From Pseudoalteromonas sp. A25 (lineage in GTDB: Bacteria > Pseudomonadota > Gammaproteobacteria > Enterobacterales > Alteromonadaceae): a DNA stretch of 64,000 bases. Where the stretch lies: assembly GCF_009176705.1 (NCBI RefSeq), contig NZ_AP021847.1, positions 610,501 to 674,500 on the forward strand, in the 5' to 3' direction. Made by a program: the position numbers and the translations under genes. The stretch's first letter is position 1. Every line of letters begins with the position of its first letter. The notes below the pieces were generated by a model. The model was given only the letters and a program-made list of their open reading frames with translations, was not told the origin of the DNA and ran no database searches. Shown here in pieces: positions 8,694 through 15,594 of the stretch.

Positions 8694-8909
8694 TTAACTC
8701 AACCGTTCAACAGTTGGGTGCTTTTTAGACGCCATTTCATGAAAAATATCATCTAAATACTGTGCTATCTCGCCTGGCTCAAGGGATTGTGGAATAACAA
8801 CATCGTATACCCTTGCTCGTATGCCCGTTGTAGACTCTTTAAATAGTTGCCATTCGTTTTCTTTGCGGAAAACCGACATTTCGCTACCAAATACATTAAA
8901 TTTATACAT
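8694..8909 (-). CDS. Small DUF7661-like protein
   Basis: A 71-residue protein beginning MYKFNVFGSEMSVFRKENEW and continuing with a VVIP...EIAQYLDDIFHE segment. This pattern resembles a family of about 70-residue proteins (DUF7661) of unknown function found near small detoxification genes. A GAGGTG-type site precedes the ATG. It is the last of four minus-strand genes with the tautomerase, SnoaL-like and GST genes, although an 83-bp gap separates it from the tautomerase gene. Confidence 0.65.
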   Translation of the reverse strand: MYKFNVFGSEMSVFRKENEWQLFKESTTGIRARVYDVVIPQSLEPGEIAQYLDDIFHEMASKKHPTVERLS

Positions 8910-8992
8910 TTATTCACCTCAACGGCACTTAAAAAGTAGAAACAAGCTAAGCCTTTACTTAGCCTGTTTAGATGCGATTAGCTAAGATAGGC

Positions 8993-9196
8993 TCACAACG
9001 TGCGCTGCCTTAGCGCTGTCACTTGTTCAAAACCGATCCCCCAGTTATCAGTATCAACTTCTTCTATTATCACAAAAGTTGTCTGCGGGTTTTTATCCAG
9101 CACATCAACCATTAACTGAGTACAGCCTTTGATAATGGCTTGCTTTTGTTCATTCGTCACACCTTCTTCAGTGATTTTTACATTAATGTAAGGCAT
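8993..9196 (-). CDS. 4-oxalocrotonate tautomerase-family protein
   Basis: A 67-residue protein starting Met-Pro (MPYINVKITEEGVTNEQK). After removal of Met, Pro1 would be the catalytic base of the tautomerase superfamily. Length and the small beta-alpha-beta layout agree with the family, which interconverts keto and enol forms of unsaturated acids. AAGGAGAAAATA lies directly upstream. Its neighbours are a SnoaL-like protein and a GST, so it probably acts on an aromatic or electrophilic compound. The substrate is unknown. Confidence 0.85.
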   Translation of the reverse strand: MPYINVKITEEGVTNEQKQAIIKGCTQLMVDVLDKNPQTTFVIIEEVDTDNWGIGFEQVTALRQRTL

Positions 9197-9234
9197 TATT
9201 TTCTCCTTAAGCTTTGCTTCATTGTTAGCGAGTA

Positions 9235-9609
9235 CTATGCGCTAATATCGGTGTACATTTTGTTGACTATTAGCCAGTTGCCTTGCTCTTTAAGCAATCC
9301 CAAAAAATCCACATAGTGAAAATTAAACAACGGACACTGCACTTTAACCATGGCTTGATCTTTTACAATCTCAATAGCTAAAATTGCATAATCAAAAGCG
9401 TGCCCCAACTGGGCGGGAGTATCTCTGTTAGACACATCCGCTAACCATTGTTGTAGATTCCTGCGACTGTTCGGTGCTTTTAAACAAACATCGGCGTGAA
9501 ACAGGTTTGACAATAACTTTGTATCTCCATGATGTAGGCCGTAAAAGTATTTTTCAACAAGTGATATAACCACTGCTAAGTCGCTTTGCTCTGATTGACG
9601 ATGTGTCAT
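9235..9609 (-). CDS. SnoaL/NTF2-like protein (putative lumazine-binding type)
   Basis: A 124-residue single-domain protein with the cone-shaped NTF2 pattern: an N-terminal helix (LVEKYFYGLHHGD), the LFHADVCLKAP strand and the C-terminal strands FHYVDFLGLLKEQGNWLIVNKMY. Members of this fold act as isomerases, dehydratases or small-molecule binders, and sequence alone does not decide. It lies between the GST and tautomerase genes with short gaps (31 and 38 bp), which suggests one operon under the divergent LysR regulator. Confidence 0.75.
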   Translation of the reverse strand: MTHRQSEQSDLAVVISLVEKYFYGLHHGDTKLLSNLFHADVCLKAPNSRRNLQQWLADVSNRDTPAQLGHAFDYAILAIEIVKDQAMVKVQCPLFNFHYVDFLGLLKEQGNWLIVNKMYTDISA

Positions 9610-9640
9610 ACGGCAAACTCCGTGAATACATTTTTAAATA

Positions 9641-10255
9641 CTAAAGGGCGGCACTAGAGTGAGGTTGCTCTGCTGCAATAGCACGTTGAAAGCTATCCAT
9701 TGCCTCAATGCGAGAGAGCATGGCGCGTGTGTGTTTACCAATCACGATATCCACGGCAAAGAAGCTTCCCCAGTGAGAGTAAACACAAAGCAAAATATCG
9801 GCAACAGATGGCTGCTCGCCACCTAAAAAGGCATTCTGCGCTAAACGTGACTCAACGACCTGCCACAGTTGATTAATACGAGCAGATGCAGCATGTAACA
9901 TATCTTGTTTTACCTGTTCATCATTTACATTTTGAGCGATAAAAAATAGCTTTGAATACGCAGGGTGCATCGTGGCATTCGCAAACAGCATATCTTGTAC
10001 TGCACTTTGGTAACCTTGTGGGTCAACTGGCAACATGGGGCTGCTATGTTTATGTAATAGATACAACAAAATAGCAACGCCTTCAGTCATTATTTTAGTT
10101 TCATCAACCAATACTGGAATGTTACCAACAGGGTTTATGGCACTAAAATCAGCAACGTCTTTTTTATCAACAAGTTCAAAGTTCTGACCAAGTTCCCGCA
10201 ATACAACTTGAATGGCTAATGAGCAGGCTCTGGGTGAGTAATATAAGGTGTACAT
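9641..10255 (-). CDS. Glutathione S-transferase family protein
   Basis: A 204-residue protein with the N-terminal thioredoxin-like GST domain (MYTLYYSPRACSLAIQVVLRELG, the cis-Pro in GNIPVLVDETK, and the glutathione-binding TEGVAILLYL) and an all-helical C-terminal domain. The SPRACS motif supplies the Ser/Cys active-site region seen in bacterial beta-class GSTs. It is the first gene of the minus-strand group GST, SnoaL-like, tautomerase (and perhaps DUF7661). The LysR gene starts 165 bp away on the opposite strand and is the likely regulator. Role: conjugation or isomerisation of electrophiles in the cytoplasm. Confidence 0.9.
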   Translation of the reverse strand: MYTLYYSPRACSLAIQVVLRELGQNFELVDKKDVADFSAINPVGNIPVLVDETKIMTEGVAILLYLLHKHSSPMLPVDPQGYQSAVQDMLFANATMHPAYSKLFFIAQNVNDEQVKQDMLHAASARINQLWQVVESRLAQNAFLGGEQPSVADILLCVYSHWGSFFAVDIVIGKHTRAMLSRIEAMDSFQRAIAAEQPHSSAAL

Positions 10256-10346
10256 GGCTTTCTCCCGATGGCTAATAAATAATTTAAAATGCGTCTAAGC
10301 AAGACACAATAAAATAATAAGCCGCTTGTTTGTTTTCATATATACC

Positions 10347-10380
10347 TATAATGTGCAAATACAGTTCTCTAATTGAGAAC
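10347..10380 (+). promoter_or_regulatory. lysR promoter with palindromic LysR-type operator
   Basis: A consensus -10 box TATAAT lies at 10347-10352, with TTGTTT near 10326 as a weak -35. Twelve bases downstream is the perfect palindrome GTTCTC-TAATT-GAGAAC (10364-10380), containing a T-N11-A core. Placed at the expected start of transcription of lysR, it fits autorepression and control of the divergent GST genes. Confidence 0.65.
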
Positions 10381-10420
10381 AATTAAATCTCACAAAACTG
10401 ACTTAGCTTGGGAGCACTCG

Positions 10421-11314
10421 ATGGATAAACTAAGAGCAATGCGACTGTTTGTACGACTTGCTGATTTAGGTAGCTTTACCCAAGTTGCAGAACAAATTAA
10501 CTCATCTAAATCCATGATTAGCAAAGAGATAAGCAGGCTTGAAAGTGAGTTGGGTGTGCGCTTATTGCATCGTTCAACACGCAATGTAAAGCTCACTGAT
10601 ATTGGCCACGGTTATTTGCAACGAGTGAGAGAAATTTTACATAAAGTAGATGAAGCCGACATATTTGCCCAAGACTTACAACAAAACATAAAAGGTAAAC
10701 TCAAGATCAACGCACCTATGGCGTTGGGTATCACCGACTTGGCAACACTATTTGCCGATTTTATGCAAAGTAACCCAGATATTGAGTTAGATATTCATTT
10801 GGGCGATGAGTCTATTGATTTAGTTGAGCAGGGCTTTGACTTGGGCTTTAGAGCCTCTAGCACACCGATTGACTCTAACTATGTTGGTCGGCCATTAACT
10901 CAATTTAGCTACAAGGTGTGTGCCTCTGCTGAGTATTTAAACCGGCATCCTTGTATCAATACCGCAACGGATTTAAAAACGCATAACTGCTTTGTATATA
11001 GTTATTTTCAAGGCAAGAATGTGTGGCCTCTAGAGGGCGGGGTTGCGATAGGCGGAAGTCTAAAAGTAAACAGCACGGTATTTATGATGGAATCCATTAA
11101 ACGCGGTCTAGGTATTGGTTTTATTCCTGACTTTGTATGTCAAACTGACATTGAGCAAGGCGAAATCATAGAGCTACTACCATTAGCAACCAGGCCAAAG
11201 CTCACTTTATATGCACTCTACCCAGCGAGACATTTTGTGCCTCCCAAAATTATTCAGTGCATTGATTATTTACAGCAGTGGTTCAGCAACAAATCTGGCA
11301 CAAACACAATGTAG
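10421..11314 (+). CDS. LysR-family transcriptional regulator
   Basis: A 297-residue regulator. The ATG at 10421 is preferred because GGGAG lies 7 nt upstream and the N-terminus MDKLRAMRLFVRLADLGSFT is the usual LysR start; the longer frame from 10373 runs through the operator region. Winged helix at residues 1-60, effector-binding domain about 90-290. It belongs to the CrgA/AaeR-like subgroup by its N-terminal sequence. It is divergent from the GST/SnoaL-like/tautomerase genes and shares with them an intergenic region containing a perfect 17-bp palindrome. Confidence 0.9.
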   Translation: MDKLRAMRLFVRLADLGSFTQVAEQINSSKSMISKEISRLESELGVRLLHRSTRNVKLTDIGHGYLQRVREILHKVDEADIFAQDLQQNIKGKLKINAPMALGITDLATLFADFMQSNPDIELDIHLGDESIDLVEQGFDLGFRASSTPIDSNYVGRPLTQFSYKVCASAEYLNRHPCINTATDLKTHNCFVYSYFQGKNVWPLEGGVAIGGSLKVNSTVFMMESIKRGLGIGFIPDFVCQTDIEQGEIIELLPLATRPKLTLYALYPARHFVPPKIIQCIDYLQQWFSNKSGTNTM

Positions 11315-11321
11315 CCACGTG

Positions 11322-11570
11322 TCATCTTTTGTACTGCGTTGGGCAATAGCCTCTATCAATATCTGGATGACGCAATTTTTTGTGCTTAGTGACTCTACCG
11401 TTCATACGACGCCTCCAAAGCTTAAAGCTACTTGGCTTCAAATTGCGCCGCATTAGCACAATGACTTGAGACTCATTTAGCCCGTATAATTGCTCAATGG
11501 CTTCAAAAGGCGTCCTATCTTCCCACGCCATTTCTATAATGCGACTTTGTTTGCTTTCACTACAGTCCAT
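11322..11570 (-). CDS. TIGR03643/DUF2805 family small protein
   Basis: An 82-residue protein with the segment IIEMAWEDRTPFEAIEQLYG followed by a LNESQVIVLMRRNLKPSSFKLWRRR core. These are the hallmarks of the TIGR03643 (DUF2805) family, a helix-turn-helix-like small protein of unknown function found widely in marine bacteria. It ends 8 bp from the convergent LysR gene. No terminator is visible between them. Confidence 0.85.
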   Translation of the reverse strand: MDCSESKQSRIIEMAWEDRTPFEAIEQLYGLNESQVIVLMRRNLKPSSFKLWRRRMNGRVTKHKKLRHPDIDRGYCPTQYKR

Positions 11571-11875
11571 ACTTTACTTGCTATCATGTAATTTTTTCAT
11601 GTATACGTGAGGCAAGCTAGAACCGTTCACAATACTCATCGAAACTACATCTACCATAGTACGCATTTTGGCTTGGGGAGCAGTGAAAACTACTTAAAAA
11701 GATACGCAGTGAACAGCGTACGACTTAGCAAAAGTGTTAAAGTTTGGTGGGTGTTTATCCTGGCTTTTTTATATGTCTTGAATGTAAGAAAAACTATGGC
11801 GGCAAGACATAACTGCATAGACTACTCTCACCGCCGACCACCATCAACCTAGGCTATTTTATTTTTGATTAAAAA
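11571..11875. other. Intergenic region, no convincing gene
   Basis: About 300 bp between two minus-strand small genes. An 81-codon plus-strand frame (11607-11852) has no ribosome binding site and a low-complexity composition, and I treat it as chance. Near 11860-11878 a short TTGATT/AATCAA inverted repeat followed by AT-rich sequence may end the double-Gly peptide transcript. Confidence 0.4.
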
Positions 11876-12037
11876 TCAACACCTTAAAGAGTTGTGACTG
11901 GTCACTTTTACGGTTGGCTTACCACGACCTCTTCCTCTTGCATTATCAGTAATTTGTAGCCCCCCATAAACATTCATCACATCTAGTTGAGAGAGCTCTT
12001 TTAATCTTTTTGATTTTACTCTTAATTCGACTTTCAT
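11876..12037 (-). CDS. RiPP-precursor-like peptide with double-Gly leader and RGRGRG core
   Basis: A 53-codon peptide with GAGG 6-7 nt before its ATG at 12037. The leader MKVELRVKSKRLKELSQLD ends in VYGG at residues 23-26. The 27-residue core is basic (ARGRGRGKPTVKVTSH) and has a single Cys as its last residue. Over 13 aligned leader positions (KLSVQKKNLKKLS against ELRVKSKRLKELS) seven are identical to the leader of the peptide at 335-565, so the two share a leader family despite unrelated cores. Known double-Gly leaders guide modification and export. No enzyme or transporter gene is adjacent, so any machinery would be elsewhere in the genome. Confidence 0.7.
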   Translation of the reverse strand: MKVELRVKSKRLKELSQLDVMNVYGGLQITDNARGRGRGKPTVKVTSHNSLRC

Positions 12038-12625
12038 TTTTATCCTCGACAAAATTACTATATTTTATTGTTTTTTTACAAATAGTTATCGTCAGAGTAT
12101 GATCCTCAAAAACGCAATTAAACTAAACTCCCTGTTGTCGCTAAGAAATCAAGCTCTTAAGACACCCGACACTTGGCCTGTGTAGTTTTTATCCAAGCAA
12201 GTTCATCTTACAGAATAAAAAAGGAACAACAATCAATAAATTTAACCATTTTTACCCAAAATATCTGCAAAGTAGTAAATTGTTATTGGTCATTTGTAAG
12301 AGTAAATCTAAACCGGACTTAGAAAATAAAAGTTAGCCCAAACTGGTCAGTCCATGGATTTCTTGCGCAGCAAATCAAGAATAAGTATCGAATACAAACG
12401 AATTGGAGGTTCTGTGCGAACTAGCAAACTTCTCCACCTGCTAATACTTAATACTAAAAAACAAATACAAGCTGGGAGGTAAAATTTAGAGCACAATGCC
12501 ACAATGAGTAGCCCGTACTCATGATTAACAATTTTAAAGCGCTGGCTGGTATGCCTCAAAGTACATCTTAATACTTCCACTGCGTTTACTGAGTCTGAGC
12601 GGAGTTATTCTTTACCTTATCCAAA
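12038..12625. other. Long intergenic region
   Basis: Nearly 590 bp without a supported gene. A 77-codon minus-strand frame (12580-12347) has no ribosome binding site and resembles no family. The left end must hold the promoter of the double-Gly peptide gene. An AAAAAAGGAACAACA ribosome-binding-like sequence at about 12218-12232 is followed by an open frame without a normal start codon. Nothing else is recognised. Confidence 0.4.
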
Positions 12626-13141
12626 TTAGAACTGCACTCTATGCATGCAAATCGCTCTTTGTTCACCGCGTACTTCTATTTTGGAGTCTTGCACATACTG
12701 CAAGCCAAATTTTTCAATCACGGTCCGTGAGCGTGTGTTTTCAGCAAAGTGAGTTGCCTCAAGGCCTCTTAATCCTTTCTCATTTCGATAATAGTGAACA
12801 AGCCCTTTTACCGCTTCTAGCGCAAAACCTTGACCCCAAAAATCAACACCTAACCAATAGCCTAAGGTGCCAACGCCCTCGTTAATCTCAACAAATCCAA
12901 GTGAACCAATAACATCATCGCTCTGTGTTCTGGTAATTGCATACACCACGCTATTGCCACTTTCAAATTGTGCTTTATGCGTGGCAATCCACTGCACAGC
13001 CATAACCTCTGAGTAGGGATAAGGAATATTTTTGGTCATCTCGCTAATACATTTATCGCCTGCAAGTTTTGCCACACGCGTTGCATCGCTTTGTTTAAAC
13101 GGTCTGAGTACCAAGCGCTCAGTGCTAATAATGGCTTGCAT
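12626..13141 (-). CDS. GNAT acetyltransferase, RimJ/RimL type
   Basis: A 171-residue protein with the RimJ-type N-terminus (STERLVLRPFKQSDATRVAKLAGD), the acetyl-CoA-binding region GYWLGVDFWGQGFALEAVKGLV and the ENTRSRTVIEKFGL helix. Such enzymes transfer acetyl groups to protein N-termini or small amines. The target is unknown. It is the last of three minus-strand genes with a second GNAT and a LysE-type exporter, with gaps of 40 and 12-33 bp. Confidence 0.88.
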   Translation of the reverse strand: MQAIISTERLVLRPFKQSDATRVAKLAGDKCISEMTKNIPYPYSEVMAVQWIATHKAQFESGNSVVYAITRTQSDDVIGSLGFVEINEGVGTLGYWLGVDFWGQGFALEAVKGLVHYYRNEKGLRGLEATHFAENTRSRTVIEKFGLQYVQDSKIEVRGEQRAICMHRVQF

Positions 13142-13181
13142 AACACCTTTTCCATAGTTGATAGTGAGTAATTGCTATCTA

Positions 13182-13649
13182 CTAGCTAGACATAACCATA
13201 TACACGCAGTGCTCGACTAGTTCGTGCTCAGGGCTTTGGTGTATAACAAAGCCAAACTTTTCGTAAGCATGTATCGCAGAATGATTGTCGTTATAAACAA
13301 ACAGCCCACACTGTTTTGCGTTGAGTGACTGTAAACCCCGTTTACAAAGTGCATTAAGCAGTAAATTCGCTACCCCTTGACCTCTTTGCTCAGGGTTAAC
13401 AACAAGCCGCGCTAAATGACAACGGCCAAAACGCATATAGAACTGACCAAAAGCTAGCAGCAGGCCTTGTTGTGATTGCAGCGCACAACTCGTTATCCTG
13501 TCTGTTTGTAAGTCAGCTTTAAACGATTTTGGCTCAAAAGGGTATCTAAAGTTTGGCCCAGCCCATTCGGTAAGCTGCGGCTCATTCTTAAACCAAGCCA
13601 TTAACTGGGCAATATGTGCATCTTTCGCTAAAACTAATGCCATATTCAT
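13182..13649 (-). CDS. GNAT-family acetyltransferase
   Basis: About 155 residues. The start is uncertain: an ATG at 13649 or a TTG at 13670, neither with a good ribosome binding site, so translation may be coupled to the LysE gene just upstream. The acetyl-CoA site is clear in LARLVVNPEQRGQGVANLLLNAL (the RGQG loop), followed by FVYNDNHSAIHAYEKFGF. The substrate is unknown. Association with a small-molecule exporter and another GNAT suggests handling of amino acids or amines, which is inference. Confidence 0.83.
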   Translation of the reverse strand: MNMALVLAKDAHIAQLMAWFKNEPQLTEWAGPNFRYPFEPKSFKADLQTDRITSCALQSQQGLLLAFGQFYMRFGRCHLARLVVNPEQRGQGVANLLLNALCKRGLQSLNAKQCGLFVYNDNHSAIHAYEKFGFVIHQSPEHELVEHCVYMVMSS

Positions 13650-13682
13650 GCCATTTAAATCTGCTTTCAATAAACTAACAAA

Positions 13683-14273
13683 TTAATCAACTAATGCAAT
13701 CACAACACTGCCAGCAAGCGCACAAGCAAACAATATGCGCAACCATTTGGCTTGCTGTGGCTTGGCAAATAGCGGTCTGAGCTTTGCACCCGCAGCCATC
13801 CATAGGGTATCTACAACGACTGCCACCAAAAAACATACTGCGCCAGTCAGAGCAGCACTCAGCAAAGGGCTTTGAGTTTGTAGCATATTGTTAGCAAAAA
13901 TAGCTAAAAACGCTGCATACGCTTTGGGGTTAATCAGATTTAGAACAAATCCTTCTCTAAATACGGGAGCCTGATCTGCTTGGCTAGTCACTCCCCCTTG
14001 TGCTGTGGCAATTTTATAAGCCACAAACAGTAAATACCCACCTGCAGTTAGTTGACATAGCAGCTTTAGCGAGGGATAAGCGGTAAATAACGTGCCTAGG
14101 CCAGCGGCAACTAGGATGATCACCACCAGTAACCCAGTTAAAATTCCTGCCAAAAACCCCACACCTCGACGAAAACCAAAGCTGGCGCCAACACCCGCTA
14201 AAGCTAATGGGGCAGGACCTGGGGAGCCTAAAAGTAATGCTGTGGTCAACACCAACGAAATGATAAGTTCCAC
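13683..14273 (-). CDS. LysE/RhtB-family exporter
   Basis: A 196-residue inner-membrane protein with six predicted helices and the LysE-family signature SPGPAPLALAGVGASFGFRRG near the N-terminus and NLINPKAYAAF in the middle. The start is a GTG at 14273 with AAAAGGAACGAG upstream. LysE/RhtB proteins export amino acids and related small molecules. It is first in a three-gene group with two GNAT acetyltransferases and is separated from the prp operon by a terminator. Confidence 0.88.
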   Translation of the reverse strand: MELIISLVLTTALLLGSPGPAPLALAGVGASFGFRRGVGFLAGILTGLLVVIILVAAGLGTLFTAYPSLKLLCQLTAGGYLLFVAYKIATAQGGVTSQADQAPVFREGFVLNLINPKAYAAFLAIFANNMLQTQSPLLSAALTGAVCFLVAVVVDTLWMAAGAKLRPLFAKPQQAKWLRILFACALAGSVVIALVD

Positions 14274-14305
14274 TATAACTCGTTCCTTTTAACAATTTTG
14301 CCGCA

Positions 14306-14329
14306 ATAAAAAAGGCCCATGGGGGCCTT
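14306..14329 (-). terminator. Terminator of the prp operon
   Basis: AAGGCCC (14312-14318) pairs with GGGCCTT (14323-14329) with a 4-nt loop, followed on the minus strand by TTTTTTAT. It lies 30 bp past the prpF stop. Confidence 0.85.
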
Positions 14330-14358
14330 GATAAAGCTTTATTAAGCATATGCGGAGG

Positions 14359-15531
14359 CTAGTCTTGTGGCACTCGCACATGCCCTTCCATCAAAACACG
14401 CGCGCTTCGACTCATGACCGCTTTTTCAGCCTGCCATTGACCCTCTACCAGCTTAGCTGCAGCTCCCACGCGCAATGTGCCTGATGGATGACCAAAGGTC
14501 ACGCTCTCACGTTCCCCGCCACCTGCCGCTAAATTAACTAAGGTGCCCGGTATTGCTGCTGCTGTGGCAATCGCCACCGCCGCGGTACCCATCATCGCAT
14601 GGTGTAATTTACCCATTGAAAGTGCACGTACGCACACATCAATATCGTCATTGCTAATGTGTTTACCACTTGAGGCCACATAACTTTGTGGACCGCTTAC
14701 AAACGCAATTTTAGGTGTGTGCTGGCGACTGGCTGCTTCTTCAAGTGAGCTGATCAAACCCATTTTCAGTGCGCCGTAAGCACGAATGGTTTCAAAGCGC
14801 TGCAGCGCTTTGTCGTCACCATTTATGGCTTCTTGTAGCTCAGTGCCTGTGTAACCTAAGTCTGCAGCATTGAAGAATAAAGTAGGGATACCCGCAGTAA
14901 TCATCGTGACATCGAACTGACCGATATTTGGCACTTCAAGTTTATCGACTAAATTACCTGATGGGAACATCGCCCCTTCACCGTCGGCAGGGTTCATAAA
15001 CTCCACCACGACTTCTGCGGCAGGAAATGTCACCCCATCTAGCTCAAAGTCGCCAGTTTCTTGCACTTCACCATTGGTCATTGGCACGTGCGCAATAATG
15101 GTTTTTTTGATGTTTGCTTGCCAAATACGCACCACCGCAATGCCATTTTGTGGAATGCGACTCGGGTCCACCAAACCATTACTAATTGCAAACGACCCGA
15201 CTGCCGCGGTTAGATTGCCACAGTTACCACTCCAATCAATAAATGGTCTATCGATGGCCACTTGTCCAAACAAGTAATCAACATCATGATCAACTTGTGT
15301 GCTTTTTGATAAAATTACCGTTTTACTGGTGCTTGATGTCGCGCCGCCCATGCCATCGGTATGCTTAGCGTATGGATCGGGGCTACCAATCACACGCAGC
15401 AATAGAGCATCGCGCTTTGGGCCTGCCACTTGCGCTTCTGGCGGTAAATCCGTGAGGTTAAAGAACACCCCTTTACTGGTACCGCCACGTATATATGTTG
15501 CGGGCACTTTAATTTGCGGTTTAAAAGACAT
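14359..15531 (-). CDS. prpF: 2-methylaconitate cis-trans isomerase PrpF
   Basis: A 390-residue enzyme of full family length. The N-terminus IKVPATYIRGGTSKGVFFNL and the WSGNCGNLTAAVGSFA motif with its active-site Cys are diagnostic of the PrpF/AcnD-accessory family. It isomerises the trans-2-methylaconitate made by AcnD to the cis form, which the aconitase AcnB hydrates to 2-methylisocitrate. It is last in the propionate operon, 63 bp after acnD, and is followed by a strong terminator. Cytoplasmic. Confidence 0.95.
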   Translation of the reverse strand: MSFKPQIKVPATYIRGGTSKGVFFNLTDLPPEAQVAGPKRDALLLRVIGSPDPYAKHTDGMGGATSSTSKTVILSKSTQVDHDVDYLFGQVAIDRPFIDWSGNCGNLTAAVGSFAISNGLVDPSRIPQNGIAVVRIWQANIKKTIIAHVPMTNGEVQETGDFELDGVTFPAAEVVVEFMNPADGEGAMFPSGNLVDKLEVPNIGQFDVTMITAGIPTLFFNAADLGYTGTELQEAINGDDKALQRFETIRAYGALKMGLISSLEEAASRQHTPKIAFVSGPQSYVASSGKHISNDDIDVCVRALSMGKLHHAMMGTAAVAIATAAAIPGTLVNLAAGGGERESVTFGHPSGTLRVGAAAKLVEGQWQAEKAVMSRSARVLMEGHVRVPQD

Positions 15532-15594
15532 GCTTTATCCCTTTAAAAAGCGTTGAGAAAGGCCCTATAACTTGCGCCTTTCTGATGGTTGATA

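Noticed and set aside
11607..11852. 81-codon plus-strand frame
   Set aside because: No ribosome binding site, unusual composition and no family resemblance; probably chance.
12218..12335. Frame after an AAAGGAAC-type ribosome binding site
   Set aside because: It would need a non-standard start codon (ATC), so no gene is called.
12347..12580. 77-codon minus-strand frame in the long gap
   Set aside because: No start signal and no recognisable domain; treated as noise.
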